A DNA stretch of 64,000 nt from Enterococcus aquimarinus (GTDB lineage: Bacteria; Bacillota; Bacilli; Lactobacillales; Enterococcaceae), in NCBI RefSeq assembly GCF_001885765.1, contig NZ_JXKD01000001.1:248001-312000 (forward strand). Reading direction: 5' to 3'. Of this stretch, positions 1 through 9,353 are shown one piece after another. The notes beneath the pieces are model-generated. The model searched no databases and had not been told where the DNA came from. It worked only from the letters and a program-made list of their open reading frames with translations. Made by a program: the position numbers and the translations under genes. How positions within the stretch are numbered: position 1 is the stretch's first letter; the number at the start of each line of letters is the position of its first letter.

Positions 1-1
1 A

Positions 2-502
2 TATCGAGTGGTTGAAGCAGATCATGTGGGAGAATTACAAGTCGATCAGTTACAGGAATTAGGGATTAAACCGGGTCCGATCTTTGGTAAAATTAAACAA
101 GGGCACCAAGTGACGTTAGACGATGGCCGTGTCATAGATGGTAAAAATTACATTGGCGAGTCAAAAAAAGGGCGAATTGTTACGATTTTAGGGGATACGA
201 GGAAAACAAGCCAATCAATCGAGTTGGCACGTGATGCAGATGTTTTAGTCCATGAGAGTACATTCAATAAAAACGAAGCGAAATTAGCGCGTGCTTACTA
301 TCATTCAACAACGCATGATGCCGCCGAAGTTGCCAAAGCAGCTCAAGTCGACAAATTAATTTTAACGCATATCAGTGCGCGTTATTTAGGAAAAGACGTG
401 GAAGAGCTTCAAAGTGAAGCAAAAGAAATTTTTGAAAACGTCTGGGTAGCAAAAGATTTCTATACGCTTGATATTCCCTTAAAGAAAAAGGAGGCTCTCT
501 AG
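2..502 (+). CDS. rnz: Ribonuclease Z, C-terminal part (cut by window edge)
   Basis: RNase Z is the metallo-beta-lactamase-fold endonuclease that trims the 3' end of tRNA precursors. The reading frame is open from base 2, so the N-terminal half with the HxHxDH metal-binding motif lies outside the window. What remains shows the family's C-terminal blocks: a GDTR motif (LGDTRKT), the DADVLVHEST segment with its His, the HSTTHDAAEVAK helix and the closing LTHISARY motif with the last metal-ligand His. The stop is followed within 2 bases by the next start, so it is co-transcribed with the SDR gene. The valine codon GTG at 8 is internal, not a start. Confidence 0.93.
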   Translation, partial: YRVVEADHVGELQVDQLQELGIKPGPIFGKIKQGHQVTLDDGRVIDGKNYIGESKKGRIVTILGDTRKTSQSIELARDADVLVHESTFNKNEAKLARAYYHSTTHDAAEVAKAAQVDKLILTHISARYLGKDVEELQSEAKEIFENVWVAKDFYTLDIPLKKKEAL

Positions 503-503
503 T

Positions 504-1292
504 ATGAGATTAACGAACAAAATTGTACTCGTTACGGGTGGATCGACAGGTTTAGGTGAAGCAATTTGCTATGAAGCAGCGAAACAAGGGGCGATTGTCA
601 TTGTGAGCGCGCGTCGAATGGAATTAATTCAAAAAGTAAAAGACCGTTGCCAAGTACTGAGTCAAAAAGAAGCCTATGCTTTTCCAGTCGATCTAGAAAG
701 TGCGGATAGTATAAAAACGCTTATCCAATCAATTAAAGAAACCGTTGGAGTGGTAGATATTGTTGTTAATAATGCCGGTTTTGGGATTTTTGAAGATTTT
801 ATTGATTTTGATTTGGAAAAAGCCCGAAAAATGTTTGAAGTCAATCTCTTTGGTATGATGTACTTAACACAAGCTTTAGCAATTGACATGTTACCGCATC
901 AAAAGGGACATTTTATCAATATTGCTTCGATGGCCGGAAAAATGGCGACGCCTAAATCGACAGTCTATTCCGCAACAAAATATGCCGTGATTGGTTTCTC
1001 TAATGCCTTAAGATTAGAATTAAAACCGTTTAATATTTATGTCACAACTGTTAATCCTGGACCAATTCAAACGAATTTCTTTGATTTAGCCGATCCTACC
1101 GGGGATTATTTATCAACCATCAATCAATTTGTGTTGGATCCTCAAAAACTAGCCAAAGAAATCGTAAAAAGTATGAATACACCGAAACGTGAAATTAATC
1201 GTCCGCATATCATGTCGGCGGCTGCTCATTTTTATCAGTTATTTCCGCGCCTAGGAGATTATTTGGCCGGTGGAATCTTTAATAAAAAATAG
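504..1292 (+). CDS. Short-chain dehydrogenase/reductase (YqjQ/DltE-like)
   Basis: A 262-residue classical SDR, probably an NAD(P)(H)-dependent oxidoreductase of unknown substrate. The Rossmann cofactor motif TGGSTGLG is at residues 11-18, the NNAGFG motif is near residue 90, and the catalytic Ser plus YxxxK (YSATK) are around residues 141-158. The Shine-Dalgarno sequence AAGGAGG lies inside the end of rnz, and the ATG sits 8 bases after it. The rnz-SDR pairing is also found in Bacillus (yqjQ beside rnz), which supports the family assignment. The substrate cannot be told from sequence. Confidence 0.88.
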   Translation: MRLTNKIVLVTGGSTGLGEAICYEAAKQGAIVIVSARRMELIQKVKDRCQVLSQKEAYAFPVDLESADSIKTLIQSIKETVGVVDIVVNNAGFGIFEDFIDFDLEKARKMFEVNLFGMMYLTQALAIDMLPHQKGHFINIASMAGKMATPKSTVYSATKYAVIGFSNALRLELKPFNIYVTTVNPGPIQTNFFDLADPTGDYLSTINQFVLDPQKLAKEIVKSMNTPKREINRPHIMSAAAHFYQLFPRLGDYLAGGIFNKK

Positions 1293-1303
1293 GAGTGGTC
1301 AGA

Positions 1304-1624
1304 ATGAAAAATCAGTGGCGATTATATCTAGGCTTATTTTTTACTTTTATGATGATTGTTTTTGCTATTTTGAATAATCAGACAGTCTCTATTAGTTTTG
1401 GTTTCACGACTTTCAGTGGTCCGCTTATTTTAGTCGTATTTGGTTCTGTCTTTATCGGTGCTTTGATTGTTTCTTTAATGGTCACGGGAAGTTATTGGCG
1501 ACAAAATAAAGAAATAAAACAATTAAAAAAACAAATTACAGCATTAAAAGTGACAAATCAACAACAAGTACAGACACCGTTAGTAGATGATGTAACACAT
1601 GATGGGCACTATCCGGAAGAATAA
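1304..1624 (+). CDS. LapA-domain small membrane protein
   Basis: A 106-residue protein with two hydrophobic segments (roughly residues 6-23 and 37-60) separated by a short polar NNQTVSISFGF turn, then a coiled-coil-prone Lys/Gln-rich cytoplasmic tail. This is the layout of the LapA (DUF1049) family, whose E. coli members take part in lipopolysaccharide assembly; the role in Gram-positives is unknown. An upstream in-frame GTG at 1295 is possible, but AGGAG at 1291-1295 serves the ATG at 1304 with normal spacing. It ends the rnz-SDR transcript, as a terminator follows. Confidence 0.75.
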   Translation: MKNQWRLYLGLFFTFMMIVFAILNNQTVSISFGFTTFSGPLILVVFGSVFIGALIVSLMVTGSYWRQNKEIKQLKKQITALKVTNQQQVQTPLVDDVTHDGHYPEE

Positions 1625-1644
1625 CTTTTAAAGATTTATTATAA

Positions 1645-1679
1645 AAGAGCCTTCTCTGAAGAGAAGACTCTTCTTTTTT
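1645..1679 (+). terminator. Rho-independent terminator after LapA-like gene
   Basis: Inverted repeat AAGAGCCTTCTC / GAGAAGACTCTT with a short loop, followed by a run of six T. It closes the rnz-SDR-LapA transcript. Confidence 0.85.
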
Positions 1680-1693
1680 GTGAAGTGCTTTGT

Positions 1694-1699
1694 TATAAT
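1694..1699 (+). promoter_or_regulatory. Probable -10 element of recJ-apt
   Basis: A perfect TATAAT lies 22 bases before the recJ start. It sits directly behind the terminator, so the -35 region overlaps the terminator T-run and is poor (TTCTTT with a 17-base spacer). Confidence 0.5.
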
Positions 1700-1720
1700 T
1701 GATAAGTTAGGAGTGATGAA

Positions 1721-4027
1721 GTGAAAGCAGCAAAATATGATTGGCAGATGCCAAAGATAGAGGAACCTACGCCTTCTTTTGTTGAAGCAAGCGAAGCGTA
1801 TCAACTCTCTCCTGTTTTAGCACAATTACTATGGAATCGCGGAATAAAAACAAAGGAAGCTCTCCACCGATTCATCCAACCGGAAATGACGGATCTACAT
1901 GATCCTTATTTACTTTACGATATGGAAAAAGTGATTGAGCGCCTGCATGAGGCGGTCATCGCAGAAGAGCATATCGTCATTTACGGGGATTACGATGCAG
2001 ATGGGATTACGAGTACAACGGTTTTAAAAGAGGCATTAGAGTTAATCGGTGCCAATGTCGAAACCTATTTGCCAAATCGTTTTACCGATGGATATGGGCC
2101 AAATGTGGAACGTTATCAAGACCTCATCAAAAAGGGCGCTCAATTAATCGTAACAGTCGATAACGGTGTTTCAGGTCAAGAGGCAATTGCCTATGCGAAC
2201 AGTCAAGGAGTTGACGTCATCGTGACCGATCACCATGAATTGCCGTCTGAGCTACCACAAGCTTATGGAATTATTCATCCGCGTCATCCAAAAGGGGCAT
2301 ATCCTTTTAAAGATCTAGCGGGAGTAGGCGTTGCTTTTAAGGTAGCATGCGCATTACTCGATGATATTCCCTTAGAATTACTTGATTTAGTTGCGATTGG
2401 AACGATTGCCGATATGGTTTCATTAACCGATGAAAATCGTGCAATGGTCATTTGGGGACTCCAACAAATCAAGCAAGGGGCGCGAATCGGCTTGAATGAG
2501 TTACTCCTCATTTGTGGAGAAAAAGTAAGTGAAGTCAATGAAGGAACGATTGGTTTTTCGATTGCCCCTCGCTTAAATGCGATTGGACGCTTAGGAGATC
2601 CTAATCCAGCAATTGATTTAATGACGACTTTTGATAAAAATCATGCACAAGAATTAGCGGAAGTGTTTAATCAATTAAATCAGCAACGAAAAGATTTAGT
2701 TGAAATTGCAACAAAAGAAGCGCTGCAACAAATCATGCCTGAAAATAAGATTCATCTTTTAGTCGGTGAAAATTGGCATGAAGGGATTTTAGGAATTGTC
2801 GCAGGACGTGTGATGCAAGAAACAGGACAGCCTGCAATTGCCTTAACGCATAAAGAAGACGGACTGCTGAAAGGCTCTGGACGAAGTACGGCTGCCTTAA
2901 ATATGTTTGAGATGCTAGAAAAAAGTCGCGAGTTACTAGCGACTTTTGGGGGACACCATGCGGCTGTAGGATTAAGTTTGCTTAAAACGAATCTTCCACT
3001 CCTTCAAGAGGCAATCAATCACTATCTATTGGAGGAGCAAATTGATTTAACAAAAGGGCTTCCCTTGGCGATTGACGGCGAACTGGCGATTGAAACCGTT
3101 GATTTGTCACTGATCCAGTCCTTGCAACGACTGGCACCTTACGGGATGCATAATCCCATTCCGCAATTTGTCTTTAAGAATGTCTCAGTACGTGAGAGTC
3201 GCAGTATTGGTTCGGAACAGAAACACTTAAAGTTTGTGCTCGACAATGATAAGGGTCATCAAGTTGACGGTATCGGTTTTGGTTTCGGCCAAGATCAAAG
3301 TGAATTTGAGACGGAGAATATCCATTTAGTGGCTCAATTAACGATTAATGAATGGAACGGTCATACCATTCCGCAGTTAAGGCTACAAGATTATCAAGTG
3401 TCTACCATTCAAGTGTTCGATTTTAGAGGAAAAAAACACCACCAACAATTAGATTTTACCGAAAAGACCCTATTTGTTGCCTTTAGCAAAAAACTCTATA
3501 AAGTTTTTAAAGAAAAACAAAAGCATCCAGTCATTTATGTCGAAAACATAGAATCTTTTAAAGAACTTTACGTAAGCGAGCATTCTTGCTCTCAACTCGT
3601 CATCATTGATACGCCAGTCATTTTAGATTGGGTGAAAGAGATTATCCATGACACACAAATTTCACGCGTCTACATTCTTGGACTTTCTTCAGATGAGGCT
3701 TATTTAGAAGGGCTTGGTTCAAGAGAACAGTATGCGAAGCTATTTAAATTAATCAAAGGACAAGACCAACTCGATGTTCGACATAAGTTACCAGCGATGG
3801 CAAATTATACCGGAATACCGGTCCAATTATTAATCTTTATGATTCAAGTTTTTGTGGAATTAGAATTTGTTACGTTAGAAAATGGCCTTTTAAAAAATAT
3901 TGATGAACCCGTTAAACGGGCGTTAACTGAGAGTGAAATCTATCAAGCGCGCCAAAGAAAAATTAAAAATGAGGAATTCTTATTACTTAGTGATCTCGCG
4001 ATGATTAAGAATTGGATTTGTAATTAA
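1721..4027 (+). CDS. recJ: Single-stranded-DNA-specific exonuclease RecJ
   Basis: A 768-residue 5'-3' single-strand DNA exonuclease used in recombination and repair. The DHH-family catalytic core is clear: [10 protein letters not shown] near residue 86, VDNGVSG near 146, the VTDHHE signature near 168 and IGTIADM near 226. A DHHA1 domain follows ([11 protein letters not shown] near 410), then an OB-fold region and the long C-terminal extension typical of Firmicute RecJ. It starts with GTG behind AGGAG. The 14-base gap to apt indicates one operon, the same order as in Bacillus (recJ-apt). Confidence 0.96.
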   Translation: MKAAKYDWQMPKIEEPTPSFVEASEAYQLSPVLAQLLWNRGIKTKEALHRFIQPEMTDLHDPYLLYDMEKVIERLHEAVIAEEHIVIYGDYDADGITSTTVLKEALELIGANVETYLPNRFTDGYGPNVERYQDLIKKGAQLIVTVDNGVSGQEAIAYANSQGVDVIVTDHHELPSELPQAYGIIHPRHPKGAYPFKDLAGVGVAFKVACALLDDIPLELLDLVAIGTIADMVSLTDENRAMVIWGLQQIKQGARIGLNELLLICGEKVSEVNEGTIGFSIAPRLNAIGRLGDPNPAIDLMTTFDKNHAQELAEVFNQLNQQRKDLVEIATKEALQQIMPENKIHLLVGENWHEGILGIVAGRVMQETGQPAIALTHKEDGLLKGSGRSTAALNMFEMLEKSRELLATFGGHHAAVGLSLLKTNLPLLQEAINHYLLEEQIDLTKGLPLAIDGELAIETVDLSLIQSLQRLAPYGMHNPIPQFVFKNVSVRESRSIGSEQKHLKFVLDNDKGHQVDGIGFGFGQDQSEFETENIHLVAQLTINEWNGHTIPQLRLQDYQVSTIQVFDFRGKKHHQQLDFTEKTLFVAFSKKLYKVFKEKQKHPVIYVENIESFKELYVSEHSCSQLVIIDTPVILDWVKEIIHDTQISRVYILGLSSDEAYLEGLGSREQYAKLFKLIKGQDQLDVRHKLPAMANYTGIPVQLLIFMIQVFVELEFVTLENGLLKNIDEPVKRALTESEIYQARQRKIKNEEFLLLSDLAMIKNWICN

Positions 4028-4041
4028 ACAGGAGGAAAAAC

Positions 4042-4554
4042 ATGAATTTAAAAAATTATATTGCAAGCATACCCAACTATCCATCGGAAGGAATTACTTT
4101 CCGAGATATTTCGCCACTAATGGCTGATGGAGATGCTTATCGTTATGCTACGAAACAAATTGTGGACTATGCGAAAGAAAAAAATATTGATATGGTAGTT
4201 GGACCCGAAGCTCGTGGCTTTATCGTGGGTTGTCCCGTAGCGTATGAATCGGGAGTAGGATTTGCGCCTGTCCGTAAACCTGGGAAATTACCTCGTAAAA
4301 CAATTGAAGTTTCTTACGATTTAGAATACGGGTCGGATACGTTGACGATTCATGAAGATGCGATTAAACCAGGACAACGCGTTCTCTTGTGTGATGACTT
4401 ATTAGCGACTGGTGGAACAGTCAAAGCAAGTATTGAATTAATTGAACGTTTAGGTGGAATCGTTGTCGGCTGTGCGTTCTTGATTGAGTTAACGGAACTA
4501 AAAGGTCGCGATAAGATTAAAGGTTACGATATTTTTGCATTAATGGATTATTAA
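4042..4554 (+). CDS. apt: Adenine phosphoribosyltransferase
   Basis: A 170-residue purine-salvage enzyme that makes AMP and PPi from adenine and PRPP. The PRPP-binding motif is [13 protein letters not shown] (residues about 114-126), and the GPEARGF and PVRKPGKLP segments are characteristic of Apt. It has an AGGAGG ribosome site 8 bases before the ATG and a terminator directly after its stop. Length matches the usual 170-172 residues. Confidence 0.97.
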   Translation: MNLKNYIASIPNYPSEGITFRDISPLMADGDAYRYATKQIVDYAKEKNIDMVVGPEARGFIVGCPVAYESGVGFAPVRKPGKLPRKTIEVSYDLEYGSDTLTIHEDAIKPGQRVLLCDDLLATGGTVKASIELIERLGGIVVGCAFLIELTELKGRDKIKGYDIFALMDY

Positions 4555-4555
4555 A

Positions 4556-4602
4556 ACAAAGATTCCGCTAGTGGCGCTCATGCACTGGCGGAATCTTTGT
4601 TA
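4556..4602. terminator. Bidirectional terminator between apt and the SOS membrane-protein gene
   Basis: AACAAAGATTCCGC pairs with GCGGAATCTTTGTT around a loop. A/T flanks on both sides let it serve both convergent genes. Confidence 0.88.
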
Positions 4603-4821
4603 TTATCGATAAGCATCTTCTGAATAGGAATAATCGCTCTCTGTTAAGAAATGCTCTTGTTGGTATTTCTTTTGACGTAGTCGTTGATCGTCCCACAAAA
4701 TAAGCCATAAAATGAGTAATGGTCCTAAAATTAAAAAAGCGATTAAACTCCCAAAGTTCCCAATAATAATCCCGATGACTAAAACCCCAATTAAAAAACC
4801 AAAACGACGTACTGCTTTCAT
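4603..4821 (-). CDS. Small membrane protein under LexA control (candidate SOS effector)
   Basis: A 72-residue protein I do not recognise. Residues 1-6 are basic (MKAVRR). Residues about 7-43 are almost wholly hydrophobic, either one long segment or two segments around GNFGS, and are followed by a charged tail rich in Gln, Glu and Tyr. Start ATG follows AAGGAGTG. Its promoter is strong (TTTACA, 17-base spacer, TATAAT) and has one LexA-like box inside the spacer and a second just downstream of the -10. Small LexA-repressed membrane proteins next to lexA in other Firmicutes (YneA in Bacillus, SosA in Staphylococcus) block cell division. This gene has no LysM domain, so a similar role is inference only. 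Confidence 0.75.
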   Translation of the reverse strand: MKAVRRFGFLIGVLVIGIIIGNFGSLIAFLILGPLLILWLILWDDQRLRQKKYQQEHFLTESDYSYSEDAYR

Positions 4822-4843
4822 TTCGACTCACTCCTTATCTTAT

Positions 4844-4857
4844 AGAACGTTTGTTCG
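4844..4857 (-). promoter_or_regulatory. LexA (SOS) box 2, just downstream of the -10
   Basis: AGAACGTTTGTTCG matches the Gram-positive SOS box CGAACNNNNGTTCG at 9 of 10 defined positions. It lies at the transcription start region of the small membrane-protein gene. Confidence 0.8.
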
Positions 4858-4864
4858 TATCTTT

Positions 4865-4893
4865 ATTATACGAATGTTTGTTCGCTTTGTAAA
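4865..4893 (-). promoter_or_regulatory. Promoter of the SOS membrane-protein gene with embedded LexA box 1
   Basis: On the minus strand TTTACA (complement of 4888-4893) and TATAAT (complement of 4865-4870) are separated by exactly 17 bases. The spacer holds CGAATGTTTGTTCG (4871-4884), a 9 of 10 match to the LexA consensus, so bound LexA would occlude RNA polymerase. Confidence 0.82.
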
Positions 4894-4910
4894 GAGGGAA
4901 AGTAAATAAA

Positions 4911-5228
4911 AAGAAAAAAGCGAAATATCATCGTATACGGATGATTGGTTTAAGATGGATACAAGGCGAATATGATGCAATCAAAATAAGCTATGACAAA
5001 AGTCACAGCCTACTTTGATTTTTACGAATCTTTGATTGATAAGCGAGTGATAAGAGTCTGCTCTTTCGGAACCGCCATATATTCGCGTAATTGAAAGAGC
5101 CAAGGGTTCAACTGTACCTCCAGTTTCTCAGAGCAAGACGACTGATGTCACACCTTCTAAATAATAGCAAGAAAAATAGAGTAGAGCGTGTTCGCTTTTG
5201 AAACGATGTTACGGATGTCCGCCTTGTT
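4911..5228. other. Intergenic region with no convincing gene; hairpin at 4984-5020
   Basis: This stretch lies downstream of lexA and upstream of the small membrane gene's promoter. An imperfect hairpin (CAAAATAAGCTATGAC / GTCACAGCCTACTTTG) could be the lexA terminator, though its T-run is weak. On the minus strand a 35-codon open tail (ending at a stop near 5027) has protein-like composition but no start or ribosome site, so it may be a coding remnant. Confidence 0.35.
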
Positions 5229-5846
5229 TTAAAAATGACGATACAATCCTACGACTAACCCTAAAATTTTGACATTTGGAAAAATTAATGGCTCCATGAA
5301 ATCATTCTCAGGTTGCAAACGGACATGACTGGCTTCTTTGTAAAATCTTTTACACGTTGCTTCGTTCTCGTCCGTCATAGCAATGACGATATCGCCATTA
5401 CGAGCAATGTCTTGTTTGCGGACAATAACTTGATCGCCATCTAAAATCCCGGCGTTAATCATACTTTCGCCAGAGATGGTGAGCATGAAATGTTGACTTT
5501 CACTATTGGCTAACTGAGGTGGAATTGGAAAAAAATCAGAGGCATCTTCCACAGCTAAAATAGGTTCACCAGCGGTTACAACACCAAGTAATGGAATATT
5601 TTTTTGGTCTCCACCAACAGTTTCGAGTCCAAGTGCCGTTAATTCGATGGCTCGAGGTTTCGTTGCATCGCGTTGGATATAACCATTTTTTTCTAAACGG
5701 GACAAGTGTCCGTGAACGGTCGAAGTCGAAGAGAGATTCACTGCTTCACCGATTTCGCGAACAGTCGGAGGATAACCCTTATCGAGTACTCGCTTATGAA
5801 TAAAGCGTAAGACTTCCATTTGACGACTTTCTGTCTTTTTTGCCAA
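5229..5846 (-). CDS. lexA: LexA repressor
   Basis: A 205-residue SOS repressor that cleaves itself when RecA is activated. A winged helix-turn-helix ([22 protein letters not shown]) occupies about residues 27-48. The cleavage site is Ala92-Gly93 (VTAGEP), and the catalytic dyad is Ser128 (SGESM) and Lys166 (TCKRF). The start is TTG, set by AAGAAGGTG at normal spacing. A LexA box lies upstream at 5906-5919, indicating autoregulation. As in Bacillus, lexA is divergent from ynzC and tkt, but the yneA and yneB genes found there are absent. Confidence 0.97.
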   Translation of the reverse strand: MAKKTESRQMEVLRFIHKRVLDKGYPPTVREIGEAVNLSSTSTVHGHLSRLEKNGYIQRDATKPRAIELTALGLETVGGDQKNIPLLGVVTAGEPILAVEDASDFFPIPPQLANSESQHFMLTISGESMINAGILDGDQVIVRKQDIARNGDIVIAMTDENEATCKRFYKEASHVRLQPENDFMEPLIFPNVKILGLVVGLYRHF

Positions 5847-5905
5847 GGTTTACACCTTCTTTCGTATAATTAAGTTAATTTTAACATAAAAAAACAATAT
5901 AATCA

Positions 5906-5919
5906 AACAGATGTTCGGT
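5906..5919. promoter_or_regulatory. LexA box between lexA and ynzC
   Basis: CAAACAGATGTTCG matches CGAACNNNNGTTCG at 9 of 10 defined positions. It overlaps a minus-strand TTGATT that could be the lexA -35. No clear -10 for lexA is visible at the right distance, so promoter placement is uncertain. Confidence 0.75.
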
Positions 5920-5990
5920 TTTGAAAAGGAGTTCTTATTGTTTTTTTGGGTAATTTTGTATAAGATAAAACAAATGAGAGGAGTGGGAAT

Positions 5991-6233
5991 ATGTTATCAG
6001 AAAAAAAATTAAACCGTATCAATGAATTAGCCCGCAAGAAAAAGAAAGAAGGCTTAACGCCAACGGAGGAAAAAGAGCAAAAAATACTAAGAGAAGAGTA
6101 TTTAAGTGCATTTCGTGGTGGGATGAAACATCATATTGAAGGGATGAAAGTAGTCGATCCCCTAGGAAATGATGTCACACCTGAGAAGTTAAAAGCCATT
6201 CAGAAAGAAAAAGGGCTTCATAATCGCGAATAA
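5991..6233 (+). CDS. ynzC: DUF896 protein YnzC
   Basis: An 80-residue highly charged protein of the UPF0291/DUF896 family (YnzC in Bacillus). It has the family helical hairpin ([19 protein letters not shown]) and the conserved [11 protein letters not shown] and MKVVDP segments. Function is unknown; in Bacillus it sits in the lexA-yneA-yneB-ynzC-tkt region, the same neighbourhood as here. Ribosome site GAGAGGAG precedes the ATG. Confidence 0.92.
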   Translation: MLSEKKLNRINELARKKKKEGLTPTEEKEQKILREEYLSAFRGGMKHHIEGMKVVDPLGNDVTPEKLKAIQKEKGLHNRE

Positions 6234-6255
6234 AAACATTTTCGCATGAAAAAGG

Positions 6256-6284
6256 TTGAAAAAACATTCGATATCTTTTATAAT
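6256..6284 (+). promoter_or_regulatory. tkt promoter
   Basis: TTGAAA (6256-6261), 17-base spacer, TATAAT (6279-6284): a near-consensus vegetative promoter 50 bases before the tkt start. Confidence 0.8.
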
Positions 6285-6333
6285 GAGAATGAATAAAGGT
6301 AAAAAAAACCTAAAATAACAGGAGGCGCTTCAT

Positions 6334-8328
6334 TTGTTTGATAAAATTGATGAGTTAGGTGTTAATACGTTACGTACGTTAAGTATTGACATGGTACAAA
6401 AAGCCAATTCAGGTCACCCAGGATTACCGATGGGAGCAGCTCCAATGGCTTATGCTTTATGGACAAAACATTTAAAAGTCAATCCAAAAACGTCAAGAAA
6501 TTGGGTTGATCGTGATCGCTTTGTTTTATCAGCAGGTCATGGTTCAGCGTTGTTGTATAGTTTATTACATTGTTCAGGTTACGATGTTCAAAAAGAAGAT
6601 TTAGAAAACTTCCGTCAGTGGGATAGTCGCACACCAGGACATCCAGAAGTTCTTCATACTGATGGTGTGGAAGCAACGACTGGACCATTAGGCCAAGGGA
6701 TTGCAATGGCTGTTGGAATGGCGATGTCTGAAGCTCATTTAGCGGCAACTTATAATCAAACTGATTTTCCAATTGTAGATCACTATACATATGTTCTTTG
6801 TGGTGATGGTGATTTAATGGAAGGAATCTCTCATGAAGCGTCTTCCATGGCAGGTCATATGAAATTAGATAAATTGATTGTGTTATATGATTCAAATGAT
6901 ATTTCATTAGATGGACCGACTTCAAAAGCTTTTACAGAAAACGTGGGGGCCCGCTATGAAGCGTATGGTTGGCAACATATTCTCGTAAAAGATGGTCGTG
7001 ATTTAAATGCTATTTCAGCCGCGATTGAAGCAGCCAAACAAGAAAAAAATAAACCAACCTTGATTGAAGTCAAAACAGTGATTGGTTTTGGCGCACCAAA
7101 TCAAGGAACGTCTTCTGTCCACGGTGCACCACTAGGAATCGAAGGAATCCAAGCAGCCAAAGGAATTTATGGCTGGGATTATCCAGAATTTGAAGTGCCA
7201 GAAGAAGTCGCGACTCGCTTCAAGGAAACAATGATTGAAGAAGGCCAAAAAGCAGAAGAGGAATGGAATGAATTGTTTGCGCGTTATGAAGGTGCCTATC
7301 CAGAATTAGCGGCTCAATTTAGACAAGCATTTGCAGATGAACTCCCAGAAGAGTGGGCAGATAATTTACCAACTTATGAAGTGGGTTCAAGTCAGGCAAG
7401 TCGTGTTTCAAGTAAAGATATGATTCAAGCACTCTCTAAAGCGGTACCGTCTTTATGGGGTGGATCAGCCGATTTATCAGGTTCTAATAATACGATGGTT
7501 GCGGCAGAAAAAGATTTTGAACCTGGTCAATATGAAGGCCGTAACATTTGGTTTGGCGTGCGCGAATTTGCGATGGCAGCCGCAATGAACGGGATTCAAT
7601 TACATGGTGGGACACGTATTTATGGTGGTACTTTCTTCGTATTCGTGGATTACCTACGTCCAGCAGTTCGTCTTGCAGCGATTCAAAAAACACCTGTTAC
7701 CTATGTATTGACGCACGATTCAGTGGCTGTCGGAGAAGATGGTCCGACACATGAGCCAGTAGAGCAACTTTCAAGTTTACGTAGTATCCCTAACTTACAT
7801 GTCATTCGTCCAGCCGACGGAAACGAAACACGTGCGGCTTGGAAAGTCGCAATGACTTCAAAAGAAACACCGACTGTTCTAGTCTTAAGTCGACAAAATT
7901 TACCTGTTATTGAAGGAACGACTACCTTAGCAGATGATTTTGTTTCGAAGGGTGCTTACGTGGTTTCTCCTCAAAAAGGTGAAAAACCAGAAGGAATCTT
8001 AATCGCGACAGGCTCTGAAGTCTTCCTCGCTACTGAAGCCCAAAAAGCTTTAGCTGCTGAAGGCATGGATGTCTCTGTGGTTTCAATGCCGAGTATGGAT
8101 TTATTTGAAGCGCAATCAGCTGAGTATAAAGAATCTGTCTTACCAAAATCAGTGAAAAAACGTGTTGCGATTGAAGCAGGTTCGCCTTTTGGTTGGGAAC
8201 GTTACACGAAATGTCGTGGAAAAATCATTGCAATCGATCACTTTGGTGCTTCTGCTCCAGGAGATAAAGTGTTAGCGGAGTTTGGCTTTACGACAGAAAA
8301 TGTGATCAATACTTATAAATCATTGTAA
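6334..8328 (+). CDS. tkt: Transketolase
   Basis: A 664-residue thiamine-diphosphate enzyme of the non-oxidative pentose phosphate pathway, transferring two-carbon ketol units. Family marks: [12 protein letters not shown] with the proton-relay His near residue 26, the TPP/metal motif GDGDLMEG with the downstream Asn (SNDISLDG) at about residues 152-195, and the pyrimidine-domain segment [14 protein letters not shown] near 407. It begins with TTG, set by AGGAGGCG. It stands alone between its own promoter and a terminator. Confidence 0.97.
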   Translation: MFDKIDELGVNTLRTLSIDMVQKANSGHPGLPMGAAPMAYALWTKHLKVNPKTSRNWVDRDRFVLSAGHGSALLYSLLHCSGYDVQKEDLENFRQWDSRTPGHPEVLHTDGVEATTGPLGQGIAMAVGMAMSEAHLAATYNQTDFPIVDHYTYVLCGDGDLMEGISHEASSMAGHMKLDKLIVLYDSNDISLDGPTSKAFTENVGARYEAYGWQHILVKDGRDLNAISAAIEAAKQEKNKPTLIEVKTVIGFGAPNQGTSSVHGAPLGIEGIQAAKGIYGWDYPEFEVPEEVATRFKETMIEEGQKAEEEWNELFARYEGAYPELAAQFRQAFADELPEEWADNLPTYEVGSSQASRVSSKDMIQALSKAVPSLWGGSADLSGSNNTMVAAEKDFEPGQYEGRNIWFGVREFAMAAAMNGIQLHGGTRIYGGTFFVFVDYLRPAVRLAAIQKTPVTYVLTHDSVAVGEDGPTHEPVEQLSSLRSIPNLHVIRPADGNETRAAWKVAMTSKETPTVLVLSRQNLPVIEGTTTLADDFVSKGAYVVSPQKGEKPEGILIATGSEVFLATEAQKALAAEGMDVSVVSMPSMDLFEAQSAEYKESVLPKSVKKRVAIEAGSPFGWERYTKCRGKIIAIDHFGASAPGDKVLAEFGFTTENVINTYKSL

Positions 8329-8345
8329 TCTTGTAGGATAAACAT

Positions 8346-8392
8346 AAAAAAGAAGGAGAATTTCCGAAACTGGAGATTTCCCTTCTTTTTTG
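8346..8392 (+). terminator. tkt terminator
   Basis: Inverted repeat AAGAAGGAGAATTTCC / GGAGATTTCCCTTCTT with six trailing T. Confidence 0.85.
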
Positions 8393-8456
8393 CTAGATAA
8401 ATTAGTGTAGTCATAGTATGATAATGACAAGAAATAAATGTAGAGGAGGGAGAACC

Positions 8457-8885
8457 ATGGCGACGTTTGATGATGCCTTAGCTTATTTAAAAGGCGAAAA
8501 TATTCGAATTACACCTCAAAGGATTGCGATTTTAGAATTCTTGACAGAAGTACCCACACATCCAACTGCAGAAGAAGTGTACCGAGCGATTGAAGAGAAA
8601 TTTCCTGGCATTAGTGTAGCAACGGTTTATAATAACTTAAAATTATTTACTGAAATTGGATTTCTAAGAGAGATGAACTATGGAAGTTCTTCTAGTCGCT
8701 ATGATTTTGCGATTACCCCTCATTATCATGTCATTTGTCAAAAATGTGGAAAAGTATCTGATTTCTTCTATCCAAGACTCGATGATGTCGAAATGGCGGC
8801 TGAGCGTCTAACGGATTACCAAATTCAAAGTCATCGTTTAGAAATCTACGGGTTATGCCCAACTTGTAAAAATATAACAGAATAA
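8457..8885 (+). CDS. perR: Peroxide-sensing Fur-family repressor PerR
   Basis: A 142-residue Fur-family regulator. A winged helix is at residues about 10-80 (ITPQRIAILEFL, SVATVYNNLK). The structural zinc site is two CxxC pairs (CQKCG and CPTCK), and the regulatory-metal ligands PTHPTAEE, RYDF and PHYHVIC align with PerR rather than Fur. The sequence closely tracks Bacillus PerR around HYHVICQKCGKVSDFFYP. The ATG at 8457 has a GGAGG site; an upstream ATG at 8418 has none. RidA follows after 11 bases. PerR represses oxidative-stress genes by metal-catalysed oxidation of a His ligand. Confidence 0.9.
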   Translation: MATFDDALAYLKGENIRITPQRIAILEFLTEVPTHPTAEEVYRAIEEKFPGISVATVYNNLKLFTEIGFLREMNYGSSSSRYDFAITPHYHVICQKCGKVSDFFYPRLDDVEMAAERLTDYQIQSHRLEIYGLCPTCKNITE

Positions 8886-8896
8886 GGAGTTTTCAT

Positions 8897-9280
8897 ATGA
8901 CAGTCATTCAAACCAATCAAGCGCCAAAAGCAATCGGACCTTACGTTCAAGGAAGAATTGCGAATGGATTTTTATTCGCATCGGGTCAAGTTCCTTTAGA
9001 TGCGGTAACGGGTGAAGTTGTTGGTTCTACGATTGAAGAACAAACAACACAAGTTTTAAAAAATATTTCTGCGATTTTAACCGAAGCGAGAATTACCCCA
9101 AATGATATCGTAAAAACAACGTGTTTCTTAAAAAATATGGATGATTTTGTCGCGTTTAATCAGGTCTATGGCACATTATTCCATGATGTTTTACCGGCAC
9201 GTTCGGCGGTCGAAGTGGCTCGCTTACCAAAAGACGTGTTAATTGAAATTGAGATTATTGCAGACGTCTCAAAAAAATAA
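8897..9280 (+). CDS. ridA: RidA family enamine/imine deaminase
   Basis: A 127-residue YjgF/YER057c/UK114 protein that hydrolyses reactive enamines and imines made by PLP enzymes such as threonine dehydratase. It shows the family landmarks AIGPYVQG at the N-terminus, FASGQVPLD, and the substrate-carboxylate Arg in PARSAVEVARLPKD near residue 103, then IEIEIIA. The ribosome site is AAGGAG. It shares a transcript with perR and is closed by a terminator. Confidence 0.94.
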   Translation: MTVIQTNQAPKAIGPYVQGRIANGFLFASGQVPLDAVTGEVVGSTIEEQTTQVLKNISAILTEARITPNDIVKTTCFLKNMDDFVAFNQVYGTLFHDVLPARSAVEVARLPKDVLIEIEIIADVSKK

Positions 9281-9285
9281 GTCAA

Positions 9286-9321
9286 TAAAAAAAGAGAGCT
9301 GATTGAAGTCTCTCTTTTTTT
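9286..9321 (+). terminator. perR-ridA terminator
   Basis: AAAAAAAGAGAG pairs with CTCTCTTTTTTT around an 11-base loop. Confidence 0.88.
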
Positions 9322-9353
9322 AATCATCTATGTATGTGAGAAGGGAACAATCA

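Noticed and set aside
4568-4831. 87-residue minus-strand frame overlapping the SOS membrane gene
   Set aside because: It runs through the terminator and has no ribosome site; the 72-residue frame has both a site and a sensible protein.
4984-5020. Hairpin as an SOS-related regulatory RNA
   Set aside because: No promoter points into it and pairing is imperfect; a weak lexA terminator is the simpler reading.
6479-6925. 148-residue minus-strand frame inside tkt
   Set aside because: Antisense shadow of a strongly conserved gene, rich in His/Leu from reverse codons, without ribosome site or promoter.
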